From positions 1-21,634 of the forward strand of contig DASRMS010000227.1 in the NCBI GenBank assembly GCA_035647835.1: 21,634 nucleotides of DNA. The letters are read 5' to 3'. A program made the translations under genes and the position numbers. The stretch comes from UBA9865 sp035647835. Lineage in GTDB: Bacteria > Bacillota > Dethiobacteria > Dethiobacterales > Dethiobacteraceae. Of this stretch, positions 15,168-20,697 are shown piece by piece; position 1 is the first letter of the stretch; each line of letters begins with the position of its first letter. The notes under the pieces were generated by a model, which searched no databases, had not been told where the DNA came from, and was given only the letters and a program-made list of their open reading frames with translations.

Positions 15168-16394
15168 ATGGCCAGCCAAAACAAACGTATTTTTACTGTC
15201 GGACAGTTAACTCAATATCTGAAAAATATCTTTGCCGCTGACCCCCAGCTTAATCGGCTGCGAGTAAGCGGCGAAATTTCTAATTTTAAGCACCATAGTT
15301 CCGGGCATATGTATTTCACTTTAAAGGATGCGCAGGCAGCGGTGCGTTGTGTGATGTTTCGCAGTGCTAATGCCCGTCTTACTTTCCCACCGGCAAATGG
15401 TGTGAAGGTAGTAGCCAGCGGCAAGTTGTCCATCTATGAACGTGATGGCCAATACCAGCTTTATGTGGATAGTCTGCTGCCGGAAGGTGTAGGCAGTCTG
15501 TTTGCCGCGTTTGAAGCATTGAAAGCTAAATTAGCTGCGGAGGGGCTCTTTGAAGCCGCTGGCAAGCAGGAATTGCCGCGCTTTCCGCAGCGCATCGGGG
15601 TAATTACTTCGCCGACCGGGGCGGCGATACGTGATATTGTCACCACTATAACACGTCGTTTCCCGCCGGCTGAAATACTGATTGTACCGGTGCTGGTCCA
15701 AGGGCCGGAGGCGCCGCGGCAGATTGCGGAAGCTATTGATTTTCTCAATAAGGTGCCGGCACTGGACGTGATCATTACCGGACGGGGTGGCGGTTCTATT
15801 GAAGAGTTATGGGCCTTTAACGAAGAAATTGTGGCGCGGGCTATCTTTGCCTCGCAGATACCGGTGATTTCAGCAGTGGGGCATGAAACTGATTTTACGA
15901 TCGCCGATTTTGTGGCGGATGTGCGGGCGGCTACTCCTACGGCAGCGGCAGAATTAGCGGTGCCAGAACAGCGGGAGCTGCAGCAGTTTTTAGAAACCAG
16001 CCAAAACCGTCTGCTGCTAAAGCTGCGTACCAAACTAGGGCAAGAAAGGCGTTACCTGGAACAGCTGGCTGCTTCACGGGTGCTAACCAGACCTTTGGAG
16101 AGGGTAGAGCAGGCCAAACAAACGCTTGATAATCTGTCTTCGCGCCTAGAAACACAAATGGTCTACCATCTGCAGAATCAGACAGCCAAACTTCAATTGC
16201 TGTCAGGGAAATTAGGGGCCTTAAATCCGGAGGCTGTGCTGGAAAGAGGGTTTGCTATTTGTTATGATCAAGCGGGACAAGTTGTGCGGGCGGCAGACCA
16301 ACTGCAGACAGGCGACGCGGTAGAAATTCGCTTGCGGCGAGGTAGAGCATCGGCGGAAATATTGCAGACAAAAACGGAGGAAGAAAATGAGTAA
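15168..16394 (+). CDS. xseA: Exodeoxyribonuclease VII large subunit
   Basis: Catalytic subunit of the single-strand-specific exonuclease VII. At 408 aa it has an N-terminal OB-fold (about 10-100, LRVSGEISNFKHHSSGHMYFTLKD). The catalytic domain follows with IGVITSPTGAAIRDI, the GRGGGSIEELWAFN loop and SAVGHETDFTIADFVADVRAATPTAAAE, which hold the conserved Asp/His residues. A coiled-coil region precedes the C-terminal barrel. The ATG 15168 has only a weak ribosome site (GGAG 12 bases or more upstream). It overlaps xseB by 8 bases. Confidence 0.97.
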   Translation: MASQNKRIFTVGQLTQYLKNIFAADPQLNRLRVSGEISNFKHHSSGHMYFTLKDAQAAVRCVMFRSANARLTFPPANGVKVVASGKLSIYERDGQYQLYVDSLLPEGVGSLFAAFEALKAKLAAEGLFEAAGKQELPRFPQRIGVITSPTGAAIRDIVTTITRRFPPAEILIVPVLVQGPEAPRQIAEAIDFLNKVPALDVIITGRGGGSIEELWAFNEEIVARAIFASQIPVISAVGHETDFTIADFVADVRAATPTAAAELAVPEQRELQQFLETSQNRLLLKLRTKLGQERRYLEQLAASRVLTRPLERVEQAKQTLDNLSSRLETQMVYHLQNQTAKLQLLSGKLGALNPEAVLERGFAICYDQAGQVVRAADQLQTGDAVEIRLRRGRASAEILQTKTEEENE

Positions 16395-16641
16395 AAAAAC
16401 AACCCCGATAGCGGGTTTAAACTTTGAAGAAGCACTGGCTAAATTAGAACAGGTGCTGCAGCAATTGGAGCGCAGTGACTGTCCTTTAGAAGAGGCGCTG
16501 GCACTATTTCAGGAAGGTATGCAGCTGGTGCAGCACTGTCGTACTAAACTTAATCATGCGGAAGATAAAATTTCTATTCTCTTAAAAGAAGCAGAGGAGT
16601 TTGTGCCCTTTAACGGCGAAGGTGGCAGCCATGACCTTTAA
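16387..16641 (+). CDS. xseB: Exodeoxyribonuclease VII small subunit
   Basis: An 84-residue helical hairpin protein that binds the XseA coiled coil. The conserved NFEEALAKLEQVLQQLE and PLEEALALFQEGMQLVQHCRTKLNHAEDKI stretches are complete. It starts inside the end of xseA behind acggaggaag and ends inside the start of ispA. Confidence 0.96.
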   Translation: MSKKTTPIAGLNFEEALAKLEQVLQQLERSDCPLEEALALFQEGMQLVQHCRTKLNHAEDKISILLKEAEEFVPFNGEGGSHDL

Positions 16642-17512
16642 GCCGGCAGAAGTTATTGTGGAGGTTAACGAGGCCTTGCAGCAATTCTTACCGCCCCCCA
16701 CTACTTTCCCCACAGAGATACATCGTGCGGTGCATTATAGTGTTTTTGCGGGGGGGAAAAGATTGCGGCCGCTGTTAACTTTAGCCGCCGCAGATATCTT
16801 TACCGTGCCGCGTCAGCACGCTTTACCTGCCGCTTGTGCCATAGAAATGATTCATACCTATTCGCTCATTCATGATGATTTGCCGGCCATGGATAATGAT
16901 GATTATCGCCGAGGCCGCCCCTCGAATCATAAAGTATTTGGTGAAGGGATGGCGATCTTGGCCGGTGATGCTTTACTAACCTTGGCTTTTGAAACTTTAG
17001 CTACCAAAGCAAGCGCTTACTTTCCTGCGGAAACTGTGGTGGCTCTGCAGCAGGAGCTCAGTCAAGCGTCAGGGATGGCGGGGATGATTGGCGGACAAGT
17101 AGTAGATATCGTCTCTGAAGGGCAGGCGGCCAATGCGGAAATATTGGACTACATTCATCGTCACAAAACAGGTGCTCTCTTTCGTTGTTGTCTGCGCTGC
17201 GGGGCGCTGATGGGACAAGCTGCCGCGGCCGAGCTGGCTGCGCTAACTGACTACGCCGAAAAGATCGGTTTGGCTTTCCAAATTGTTGATGATATTTTGG
17301 ATATTACTGGTGAAGCGGCTGCCCTGGGCAAACAAACGGGTTCAGATGCCAATAAACAAAAAATGACTTATCCGGCGCTGTATGGTTTACAGCAGGCACA
17401 AGCTAAAGCAGATACCTTACTGGAAGAAGCTTTGCTGCTTTTACAACCATTCGGCGCAGCTGCCGGCAGCCTGCAAGCTTTAACCCTGATGCTTGTCCAA
17501 CGCCATAGCTGA
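16631..17512 (+). CDS. ispA: Farnesyl diphosphate synthase (polyprenyl synthetase)
   Basis: A 293-residue trans-prenyltransferase that condenses dimethylallyl and isopentenyl diphosphates. It has GGKRLRP at 41-47, the first aspartate-rich motif DDLPAMD at 82-88 and the second DDILD at about 220-224. The small residues before the first motif and the two-residue insertion within it are typical of bacterial short-chain synthases. ATG 16631 is preferred to the earlier in-frame start at 16601, which lies deep in xseB. In OLE-RNA-bearing Firmicutes, xseAB-ispA lie close to the OLE RNA and oapA. Confidence 0.95.
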   Translation: MTFKPAEVIVEVNEALQQFLPPPTTFPTEIHRAVHYSVFAGGKRLRPLLTLAAADIFTVPRQHALPAACAIEMIHTYSLIHDDLPAMDNDDYRRGRPSNHKVFGEGMAILAGDALLTLAFETLATKASAYFPAETVVALQQELSQASGMAGMIGGQVVDIVSEGQAANAEILDYIHRHKTGALFRCCLRCGALMGQAAAAELAALTDYAEKIGLAFQIVDDILDITGEAAALGKQTGSDANKQKMTYPALYGLQQAQAKADTLLEEALLLLQPFGAAAGSLQALTLMLVQRHS

Positions 17513-17515
17513 TTT

Positions 17516-17611
17516 GTAGGGGCGAACTGCGTTCGCCCGCACATTATTTTCATCATCAGTAGGTAGAGTTGTGGTTGTAATAGTTTCTGGCGCACAAAGT
17601 GACACCCCTAC
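17516..17611. repeat. REP/MITE-like element with GTAGGGG...CCCCTAC ends
   Basis: A 7-bp inverted terminal repeat (17516-17522 and 17605-17611) bounds 96 bases that begin with the hairpin GGGCGAAC-tgc-GTTCGCCC (17520-17538). Sequences of the form GTAGGGGCGnnn...nnnCGCCC are, from general knowledge, a recurrent intergenic repeat in several phyla. It lies 3 bases after the ispA stop and could also act on ispA mRNA ends. There is no T tract after the hairpin. Confidence 0.5.
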
Positions 17612-17674
17612 GGGTTGAACCAGAATGAGGTCCAATTTAACAAAAGGCTGCCAAGGATTTTAATTTCATCAAGC

Positions 17675-17708
17675 AAAAAGATGACAGGGGCTTACCTTTG
17701 CCATCTTT
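17675..17708 (-). terminator. Terminator of the minus-strand small-gene cluster
   Basis: On the minus strand AAAGATGGCA pairs with TGTCATCTTT (10 bp, one G-U), with a 12-nt loop and a run of five T residues overlapping the stem's end. The stem begins at the stop codon of the last gene of the cluster. Confidence 0.75.
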
Positions 17709-18096
17709 AATTTTGTGTTGTCTCCATTGCTCGCTGATAAAGTGTAATAATTTTAAAAATCGTATAAATTTCTTGTTCACTTGCTTGACACTTTTGGCAG
17801 AGATGCATTACTTTCTCCAGGGTGTCAGCATTTTTATAATAGTCGGTATGCTCTTCCAGTTCTGTGGTGATCCGCTCATATAATATTTTTTCCTCTGGGG
17901 TAAATAAATCTTCAATGCATTCTACTGCCGTGTGGGGACGAGTGATGGTGCCGCCTTGGTCCAGATATTTTTCCTGCCAAGCATGGCCGCTCCTACATTC
18001 AATATAAACATGGTGCTGAGTGGGAATCAGATAAAGACCTGCTTCGCCACATTTAATGCAGATTGCTTGCTTCTTTTTATCTTTGGATAATGCCAA
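17707..18096 (-). CDS. Uncharacterised zinc-binding-type protein
   Basis: A 129-residue soluble protein, not recognised. It has a basic start (KDKKK) and then a treble-clef or ribbon-like set of ligands: C13-x2-C16 and C34-x3-H38 (ICIKCGE ... ECRSGHAW). A helical second half (about 58-125) ends with C100-x2-C103. The start is TTG 18096 behind GGGGAG, inside the preceding gene (20-base overlap), so it is probably translated by coupling. It is the last gene of the six-gene run. The Cys pattern resembles small nucleic-acid or metal-binding modules, but no function can be inferred beyond that. Confidence 0.7.
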   Translation of the reverse strand: MALSKDKKKQAICIKCGEAGLYLIPTQHHVYIECRSGHAWQEKYLDQGGTITRPHTAVECIEDLFTPEEKILYERITTELEEHTDYYKNADTLEKVMHLCQKCQASEQEIYTIFKIITLYQRAMETTQN

Positions 18097-18349
18097 TTAC
18101 TTTAACTCCCCTAACAATTTCAATCGGCTCAAAGGCCTGTTGGTCCACCCATAAGATACCTTCTTCATCGATCCGGATATCCAAGTTCAGGCCAGCCAGA
18201 TTAAATCTGTCTATGTAGTAGGGGGTTACTAAAACAAAGACAGAGTTAATTTGCGTAGCGTTAAGTTCCTGGGTACCGGCAAGGTTTGCCTGATTGGAAG
18301 CATTGATGAGGAAGTTATATGCTGGGGCCGCACCATGGTCATTGCTCAT
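18077..18349 (-). CDS. Uncharacterised protein, SNxAN-type paralogue 2
   Basis: A 90-residue protein, not recognised. It shares a layout with the neighbour encoded at 18386-18658: a [F/Y]LxNxSNxAN block near the N terminus, a Q-[I/L]-N step before a hydrophobic strand, a Tyr, then LxIxIDxxGxL. The hydrophobic stretches look like beta strands rather than membrane helices, and there is no signal peptide. Starts at ATG 18349 or GTG 18352; both lie behind AAAAGGAG. The ID..G.L hairpin and small size would suit a self-assembling structural protein such as a spore-surface component (inference). Confidence 0.75.
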   Translation of the reverse strand: MSNDHGAAPAYNFLINASNQANLAGTQELNATQINSVFVLVTPYYIDRFNLAGLNLDIRIDEEGILWVDQQAFEPIEIVRGVKVIGIIQR

Positions 18350-18385
18350 CACAATCGACTCCTTTTAAAATGCTGACAAGTTAAG

Positions 18386-18658
18386 CTACTCTTCACTGTC
18401 TGTGATCTTGCGATCACTGTGCATCCGGAGATGCTCGTCGTTAATGGTGATGCCATCGATGCCTTCAATGGTCAGATCTCCCATTTTATCTATGGTGATG
18501 GCTAAAGGTATTTTTTGCTTGGCGAGGGCGCTTTCTCTCAGGTAATCCACACCGATGAGGACGCCGACGTTTAATTGGTAGAGAGTGGTAGTGCGTGCCT
18601 GACACATATTGGCTTCATTGGAGAGATTAGAAAGGTAGACCAATTTACTCTTCTGCAT
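18386..18658 (-). CDS. Uncharacterised protein, SNxAN-type paralogue 1
   Basis: A 90-residue protein, paralogous to the next gene downstream: YLSNLSNEANM, QLNVGVLIGV and LAITIDKMGDL line up with FLINASNQANL, QINSVFVLV and LDIRIDEEGIL. The C-terminal tail is polar and charged. There is an in-frame ATG at 18667, but AAGG directly next to it makes ATG 18658 the better start; either way it overlaps the preceding gene. No known domain was recognised. Confidence 0.75.
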   Translation of the reverse strand: MQKSKLVYLSNLSNEANMCQARTTTLYQLNVGVLIGVDYLRESALAKQKIPLAITIDKMGDLTIEGIDGITINDEHLRMHSDRKITDSEE

Positions 18659-18836
18659 CTTGATCATCCTTGAGCATAGTGTGTAAAATGCTTTGCAATT
18701 TTGCTGTTTTTTCTTCGTTAGTCAGTTCAGTGTTGAGGCGTAACTGATAAAGTTCTTCTAACAGAGGGGAATAAGCCCAGTTTGGTAAGTCCAAACTTAC
18801 TTCCAGCTCCGGCGTTTTAATTTTTCGTTCGCTCAT
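18645..18836 (-). CDS. Small uncharacterised helical protein
   Basis: A 63-residue protein, not recognised: a short polar start, then LEVSLDLPNWAYSPLLEEL and a predicted helical charged C-terminal half. An upstream in-frame start at 18896 lies inside the preceding gene. ATG 18836 follows AAGGTGG, which overlaps that gene's stop region, so it is chosen. It is tightly packed in the six-gene run. Confidence 0.7.
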   Translation of the reverse strand: MSERKIKTPELEVSLDLPNWAYSPLLEELYQLRLNTELTNEEKTAKLQSILHTMLKDDQDAEE

Positions 18837-18846
18837 TGCAGCCACC

Positions 18847-19131
18847 TTAAAATTTAATAGTTGTCTGCTCACTCTTATTTTTATCTTTGCTTTCACTGAC
18901 AGTAATGGTTTCGCCTTTTTCTGCTTCTTTTTGCAAAGCTAACATCTGGAGTGTTTCTTCACCTGTATTTAGTTTATTGTGTGCTTCGATATTGACGGAA
19001 AGGTTACGATAGCGGGGATCATCTTCTTTAAAAACTTCACCTTCCAGCAAAACCTGCCCTGATTTGTAGATAATAATCTCTGGTATCTTTTTATGGCGTA
19101 AAGGCTTAATGGTAATCCAGGGGTTTTTCAA
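18847..19131 (-). CDS. Uncharacterised protein
   Basis: A 94-residue protein, not recognised. The first half looks beta-rich (WITIKPLRHKKIPEIIIYKSGQVLLEGEVF); the second half is charged and helical and ends in a Lys/Glu-rich tail. The start is TTG 19131 behind GAAGGTGA, which overlaps the stop of the upstream small gene, so the two are probably coupled. No signal peptide or membrane segment. Confidence 0.7.
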   Translation of the reverse strand: MKNPWITIKPLRHKKIPEIIIYKSGQVLLEGEVFKEDDPRYRNLSVNIEAHNKLNTGEETLQMLALQKEAEKGETITVSESKDKNKSEQTTIKF

Positions 19132-19144
19132 TTTTTATCACCTT

Positions 19145-19324
19145 CTAGGTAAGATTCAATTTAAGCATTGATTCGGTTTGCGTAATCACTGATTCCGTGG
19201 AGAGGGTCATATTTGACTGTTGATTTGTATTTAATTGATCAATAATTTCAGCTTCCATAAATACATCATTTTGAAATACATCATTTTGACGCTGGCGCGC
19301 AGGCTGCTTGCTCTCTTCCGTCAT
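19145..19324 (-). CDS. Small Gln/Asn/Thr-rich protein with an internal duplication
   Basis: A 59-residue protein not previously evident from length alone. A near-perfect ribosome site AAAGGAGG stands 8 bases before ATG 19324, and the frame ends just where the next gene's ribosome site begins. The sequence starts MTEESKQPARQRQ and contains a perfect five-residue tandem repeat QNDVF-QNDVF. Its C-terminal half is polar (NTNQQSN, STESVITQTES). It has no recognisable domain. It is the first gene of the six-gene run behind the sigma-K-like box at 19445. Confidence 0.7.
   Translation of the reverse strand: MTEESKQPARQRQNDVFQNDVFMEAEIIDQLNTNQQSNMTLSTESVITQTESMLKLNLT
19259..19288 (-). repeat. 15-bp tandem duplication inside a small gene
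   Basis: aaatacatcattttg (plus strand) occurs twice, adjacent and identical. It keeps the frame and doubles QNDVF in the encoded protein. Confidence 0.9.
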
Positions 19325-19387
19325 CCCTAGAGCCTCCTTTGCCTTACTGGCGTTTATCTCACTTCACAGTTTAGTAAAGCTGTATAC

Positions 19388-19411
19388 GCAGCCCGTTTAG
19401 CAACCGGCTGC
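19388..19411 (-). other. GC-rich hairpin in the leader of the six-gene run
   Basis: GCAGCC / GGCTGC arms, with weaker inner pairing, fold into a hairpin between the sigma-K-like box and the first gene. The predicted leader is about 120 bases. No known riboswitch was recognised. Confidence 0.4.
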
Positions 19412-19444
19412 TGAAAGCACAGACTGGTAATAAAGCACTTGCTA

Positions 19445-19477
19445 GCTACATAATATGTGCAGGCGACGAGAGTTGTT
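19445..19477 (-). promoter_or_regulatory. Sigma-K-like promoter of the six-gene run
   Basis: On the minus strand AACA, 16 bases, then CATATTATG fits the sigma-K pattern (mACm, about 16, CATAnnnTA) except for the last base. The -10 and following bases CATATTATGTAGC match the box at 20412-20424 in 12 of 13 positions. Confidence 0.55.
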
Positions 19478-19482
19478 CATGG

Positions 19483-19519
19483 GCAAAGACCCCTAGTGCA
19501 AAAAACAAGGGGTCTTTGC
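19483..19519 (-). terminator. Stem-loop after the four-gene run
   Basis: A perfect 11-bp stem GCAAAGACCCC / GGGGTCTTTGC with a 15-nt loop lies 8 bases after the stop of the last gene of the first run. The T-rich stretch is in the loop, not after the stem, so it is an atypical terminator or a processing hairpin. Confidence 0.5.
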
Positions 19520-19527
19520 CGCGGCAG

Positions 19528-19683
19528 CTATGAGTTGATCGTGTCATTATCTAAATTAGTGGAGAAGCCGAATTGTGCTTCCAGGACGTTGACAATTTGC
19601 GCAGCTACTAACACGAGAATTTGCTGGGCATTTTGGTTAACTACCTTTTGATTGACAACACTGGCCAATAATACGTCTGGCAT
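19528..19683 (-). CDS. Asn/Gln-rich core paralogue, copy 3 (shortest)
   Basis: A 51-residue protein, too short to be found by length, but clearly coding. It shares the core ASVxNQKxxNQNxQQILVLVA followed by xQ[V/I]xNxxEAQFGFxTN with the proteins at 19944-20183 and 20214-20393. GGGAGGG lies about 7 bases before ATG 19683. Outside the core only four to eight residues differ at each end. Alternating Val/Leu flanked by Gln and Asn suggests beta-strand stacking or amphipathic helix packing; there is no signal peptide. The family is not recognised. Confidence 0.85.
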   Translation of the reverse strand: MPDVLLASVVNQKVVNQNAQQILVLVAAQIVNVLEAQFGFSTNLDNDTINS

Positions 19684-19711
19684 TTCTTTCCCTCCCGCTT
19701 TAATCGTTTAT

Positions 19712-19924
19712 TTATTTGGGTATAATGGACTGCAAGACTTTAACTTGTTCCTCACGTGTAACTCCTTCGCCCCTTGCGCCCGCTAGTTTTTCTAGAATTT
19801 CAAAAGCATCAAATTGCATCGGTTCGTCTGTTGATTCAATGCCATAACCATTTACGGAAAAATCAAGGGGGTTGAAGGGCTTTGAATCAAGCGTTAAACC
19901 TTTTCTCGTGAAGCCGATTTTCAA
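19712..19924 (-). CDS. Uncharacterised small protein
   Basis: A 70-residue protein, not recognised and not a paralogue of its neighbours: MKIGFTRKGLTLDSKPFNPLDFSVNGYGI, then an acidic helical part with FEILEKLAG. The start is TTG 19924 behind AAAGGAGCG. It is sandwiched between two core paralogues, 19 bases after the one upstream and 28 bases before the one downstream, hence in the same transcript. Confidence 0.75.
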   Translation of the reverse strand: MKIGFTRKGLTLDSKPFNPLDFSVNGYGIESTDEPMQFDAFEILEKLAGARGEGVTREEQVKVLQSIIPK

Positions 19925-19943
19925 GGTTTTCGCTCCTTTCTCT

Positions 19944-20183
19944 TTAGAGTAAATTATCTATGCCGCCTTGGACAACGTCTTGATCTTCATTAGTGGCGAA
20001 AGCAAATTGAGCTTCAGTAATATTAAGCACCTGGGCGGCGACTAAAACTAGGATTTGCTGTGCATTTTGGTTGATAGCCTTTTGGTTAATCACACTTGCC
20101 GCAAAAAAATCTACAGCGCCAAATTGTCTGACAGTTTTTTGCGGGATGGTGCCGGTGGCATACTGATAAGCAAATTTTTTCAT
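19944..20183 (-). CDS. Asn/Gln-rich core paralogue, copy 2 (longest)
   Basis: A 79-residue protein with an N-terminal extension (MKKFAYQYATGTIPQKTVRQFGAVDFF) ahead of the shared core ASVINQKAINQNAQQILVLVA, then AQVLNITEAQFAFATN. The tail is acidic with Gly. AAAGGAG stands 8 bases before ATG 20183. Residues of the core are nearly invariant among the three copies while the flanks are free, which indicates selection on the core. Not recognised; a loose resemblance to the repeated strand of CotX-type spore coat proteins is noted but unproven. Confidence 0.85.
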   Translation of the reverse strand: MKKFAYQYATGTIPQKTVRQFGAVDFFAASVINQKAINQNAQQILVLVAAQVLNITEAQFAFATNEDQDVVQGGIDNLL

Positions 20184-20213
20184 CTACATACTCCTTTCTA
20201 GCACTATCAAGTA

Positions 20214-20393
20214 CTAAATAGCCAAGCCCTCAATGGTGTCACTGTCATCATTGGTTGCGAAACCAAATTGAGCCTCAATTAGATTTGCAACTTGCACCGC
20301 AACAAGAACTAAAATCTGTTGTGTGTTTTGGTTAACTGCTTTTTGATTAATGACACTAGCGCTAAAAAAATCACCAGTAAATTGTCTAGACAT
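20214..20393 (-). CDS. Asn/Gln-rich core paralogue, copy 1 (first gene of cluster)
   Basis: A 59-residue protein: MSRQFTGDFF, then the shared core ASVINQKAVNQNTQQILVLVA and VQVANLIEAQFGFATN, with an acidic end (DDSDTIEG). The frame is open further upstream, but AGGAGGTGA, a perfect ribosome site, stands directly before ATG 20393. It is the first gene of the four-gene run, behind both a sigma-E-like and a sigma-K-like promoter. Function unknown; a late-sporulation structural role is inferred from the promoters. Confidence 0.85.
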   Translation of the reverse strand: MSRQFTGDFFSASVINQKAVNQNTQQILVLVAVQVANLIEAQFGFATNDDSDTIEGLAI

Positions 20394-20411
20394 GCGCTCA
20401 CCTCCTGTATT

Positions 20412-20424
20412 GCTACATAGTATG
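20412..20424 (-). promoter_or_regulatory. Sigma-K-like -10 box of the four-gene run
   Basis: CATACTATGTAGC on the minus strand, with CAC 15 bases upstream as a possible -35. It is nearly identical to the box ahead of the six-gene run. The predicted start point would give a leader of under 20 bases that just includes the ribosome site. Confidence 0.5.
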
Positions 20425-20465
20425 AAAGGGTGTAAAGCAGTGATACTATCAGAGACAGCATACTT

Positions 20466-20496
20466 AATATATGGATAAATTATTATACAATATGAT
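20466..20496 (-). promoter_or_regulatory. Sigma-E-like promoter of the four-gene run
   Basis: ATCATATT, 15 bases, CATATATT on the minus strand. Compared with the sigma-E consensus (GTCATATT; CATAnAnT) it differs at one -35 position, and all fixed -10 positions match. It lies about 70 bases before ATG 20393. Confidence 0.6.
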
Positions 20497-20581
20497 ACAC
20501 AGCAGGCTATCATTTGGTGACAGGCACAGACAAGAAAGATATCCGCGCCACGCCAGGCTAAGGATGCTTAATCGGCAGATA

Positions 20582-20639
20582 AGGGCAAAATGAGCCGCAG
20601 AGGTAAATGCGCTAATTGCCCTAAATAGCCTCATTTAGG
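20582..20639 (+). other. Potential alternative RNA structures upstream of OLE
   Basis: AGGGCAA (20582-20588) can pair with TTGCCCT (20616-20622). CCTAAAT (20620-20626) can pair with ATTTAGG (20633-20639), and the two stems are mutually exclusive. AAATGAG (20588-20594) also complements CTCATTT (20630-20636). The region from 20394 to the OLE promoter has no gene in either strand that I can support; this is the only structure seen besides the minus-strand promoters. Confidence 0.35.
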
Positions 20640-20662
20640 TCTAACGTGGGCTGCCAAGCGAG

Positions 20663-20691
20663 TTGTAGCTTTAAAGGTGGTATGCTACAAT
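20663..20691 (+). promoter_or_regulatory. Extended -10 promoter of the OLE-type RNA
   Basis: TTGTAG, 17 bases, TACAAT with TGC just before the -10 (extended -10). The -35 and -10 regions form a perfect inverted repeat, TTGTAGC / GCTACAA. Transcription would begin near 20698, where the closing helix of the RNA begins. Confidence 0.7.
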
Positions 20692-20697
20692 AGACCC

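Noticed and set aside
15461..16033. 190-codon minus-strand frame inside xseA
   Set aside because: xseA is unmistakable here; the opposite frame is Ser/Ala-rich and arises from codon bias.
17707..20393. GerP-type germination protein operon
   Set aside because: Gene number and sizes are similar to gerPA-PF, but the typical GerPA/PF and GerPB/PD motifs are not present in any product.
20517..20530. ggtgacaggcac as the end of a transposon-type repeat
   Set aside because: A single short copy without a partner end; it cannot be told from chance.
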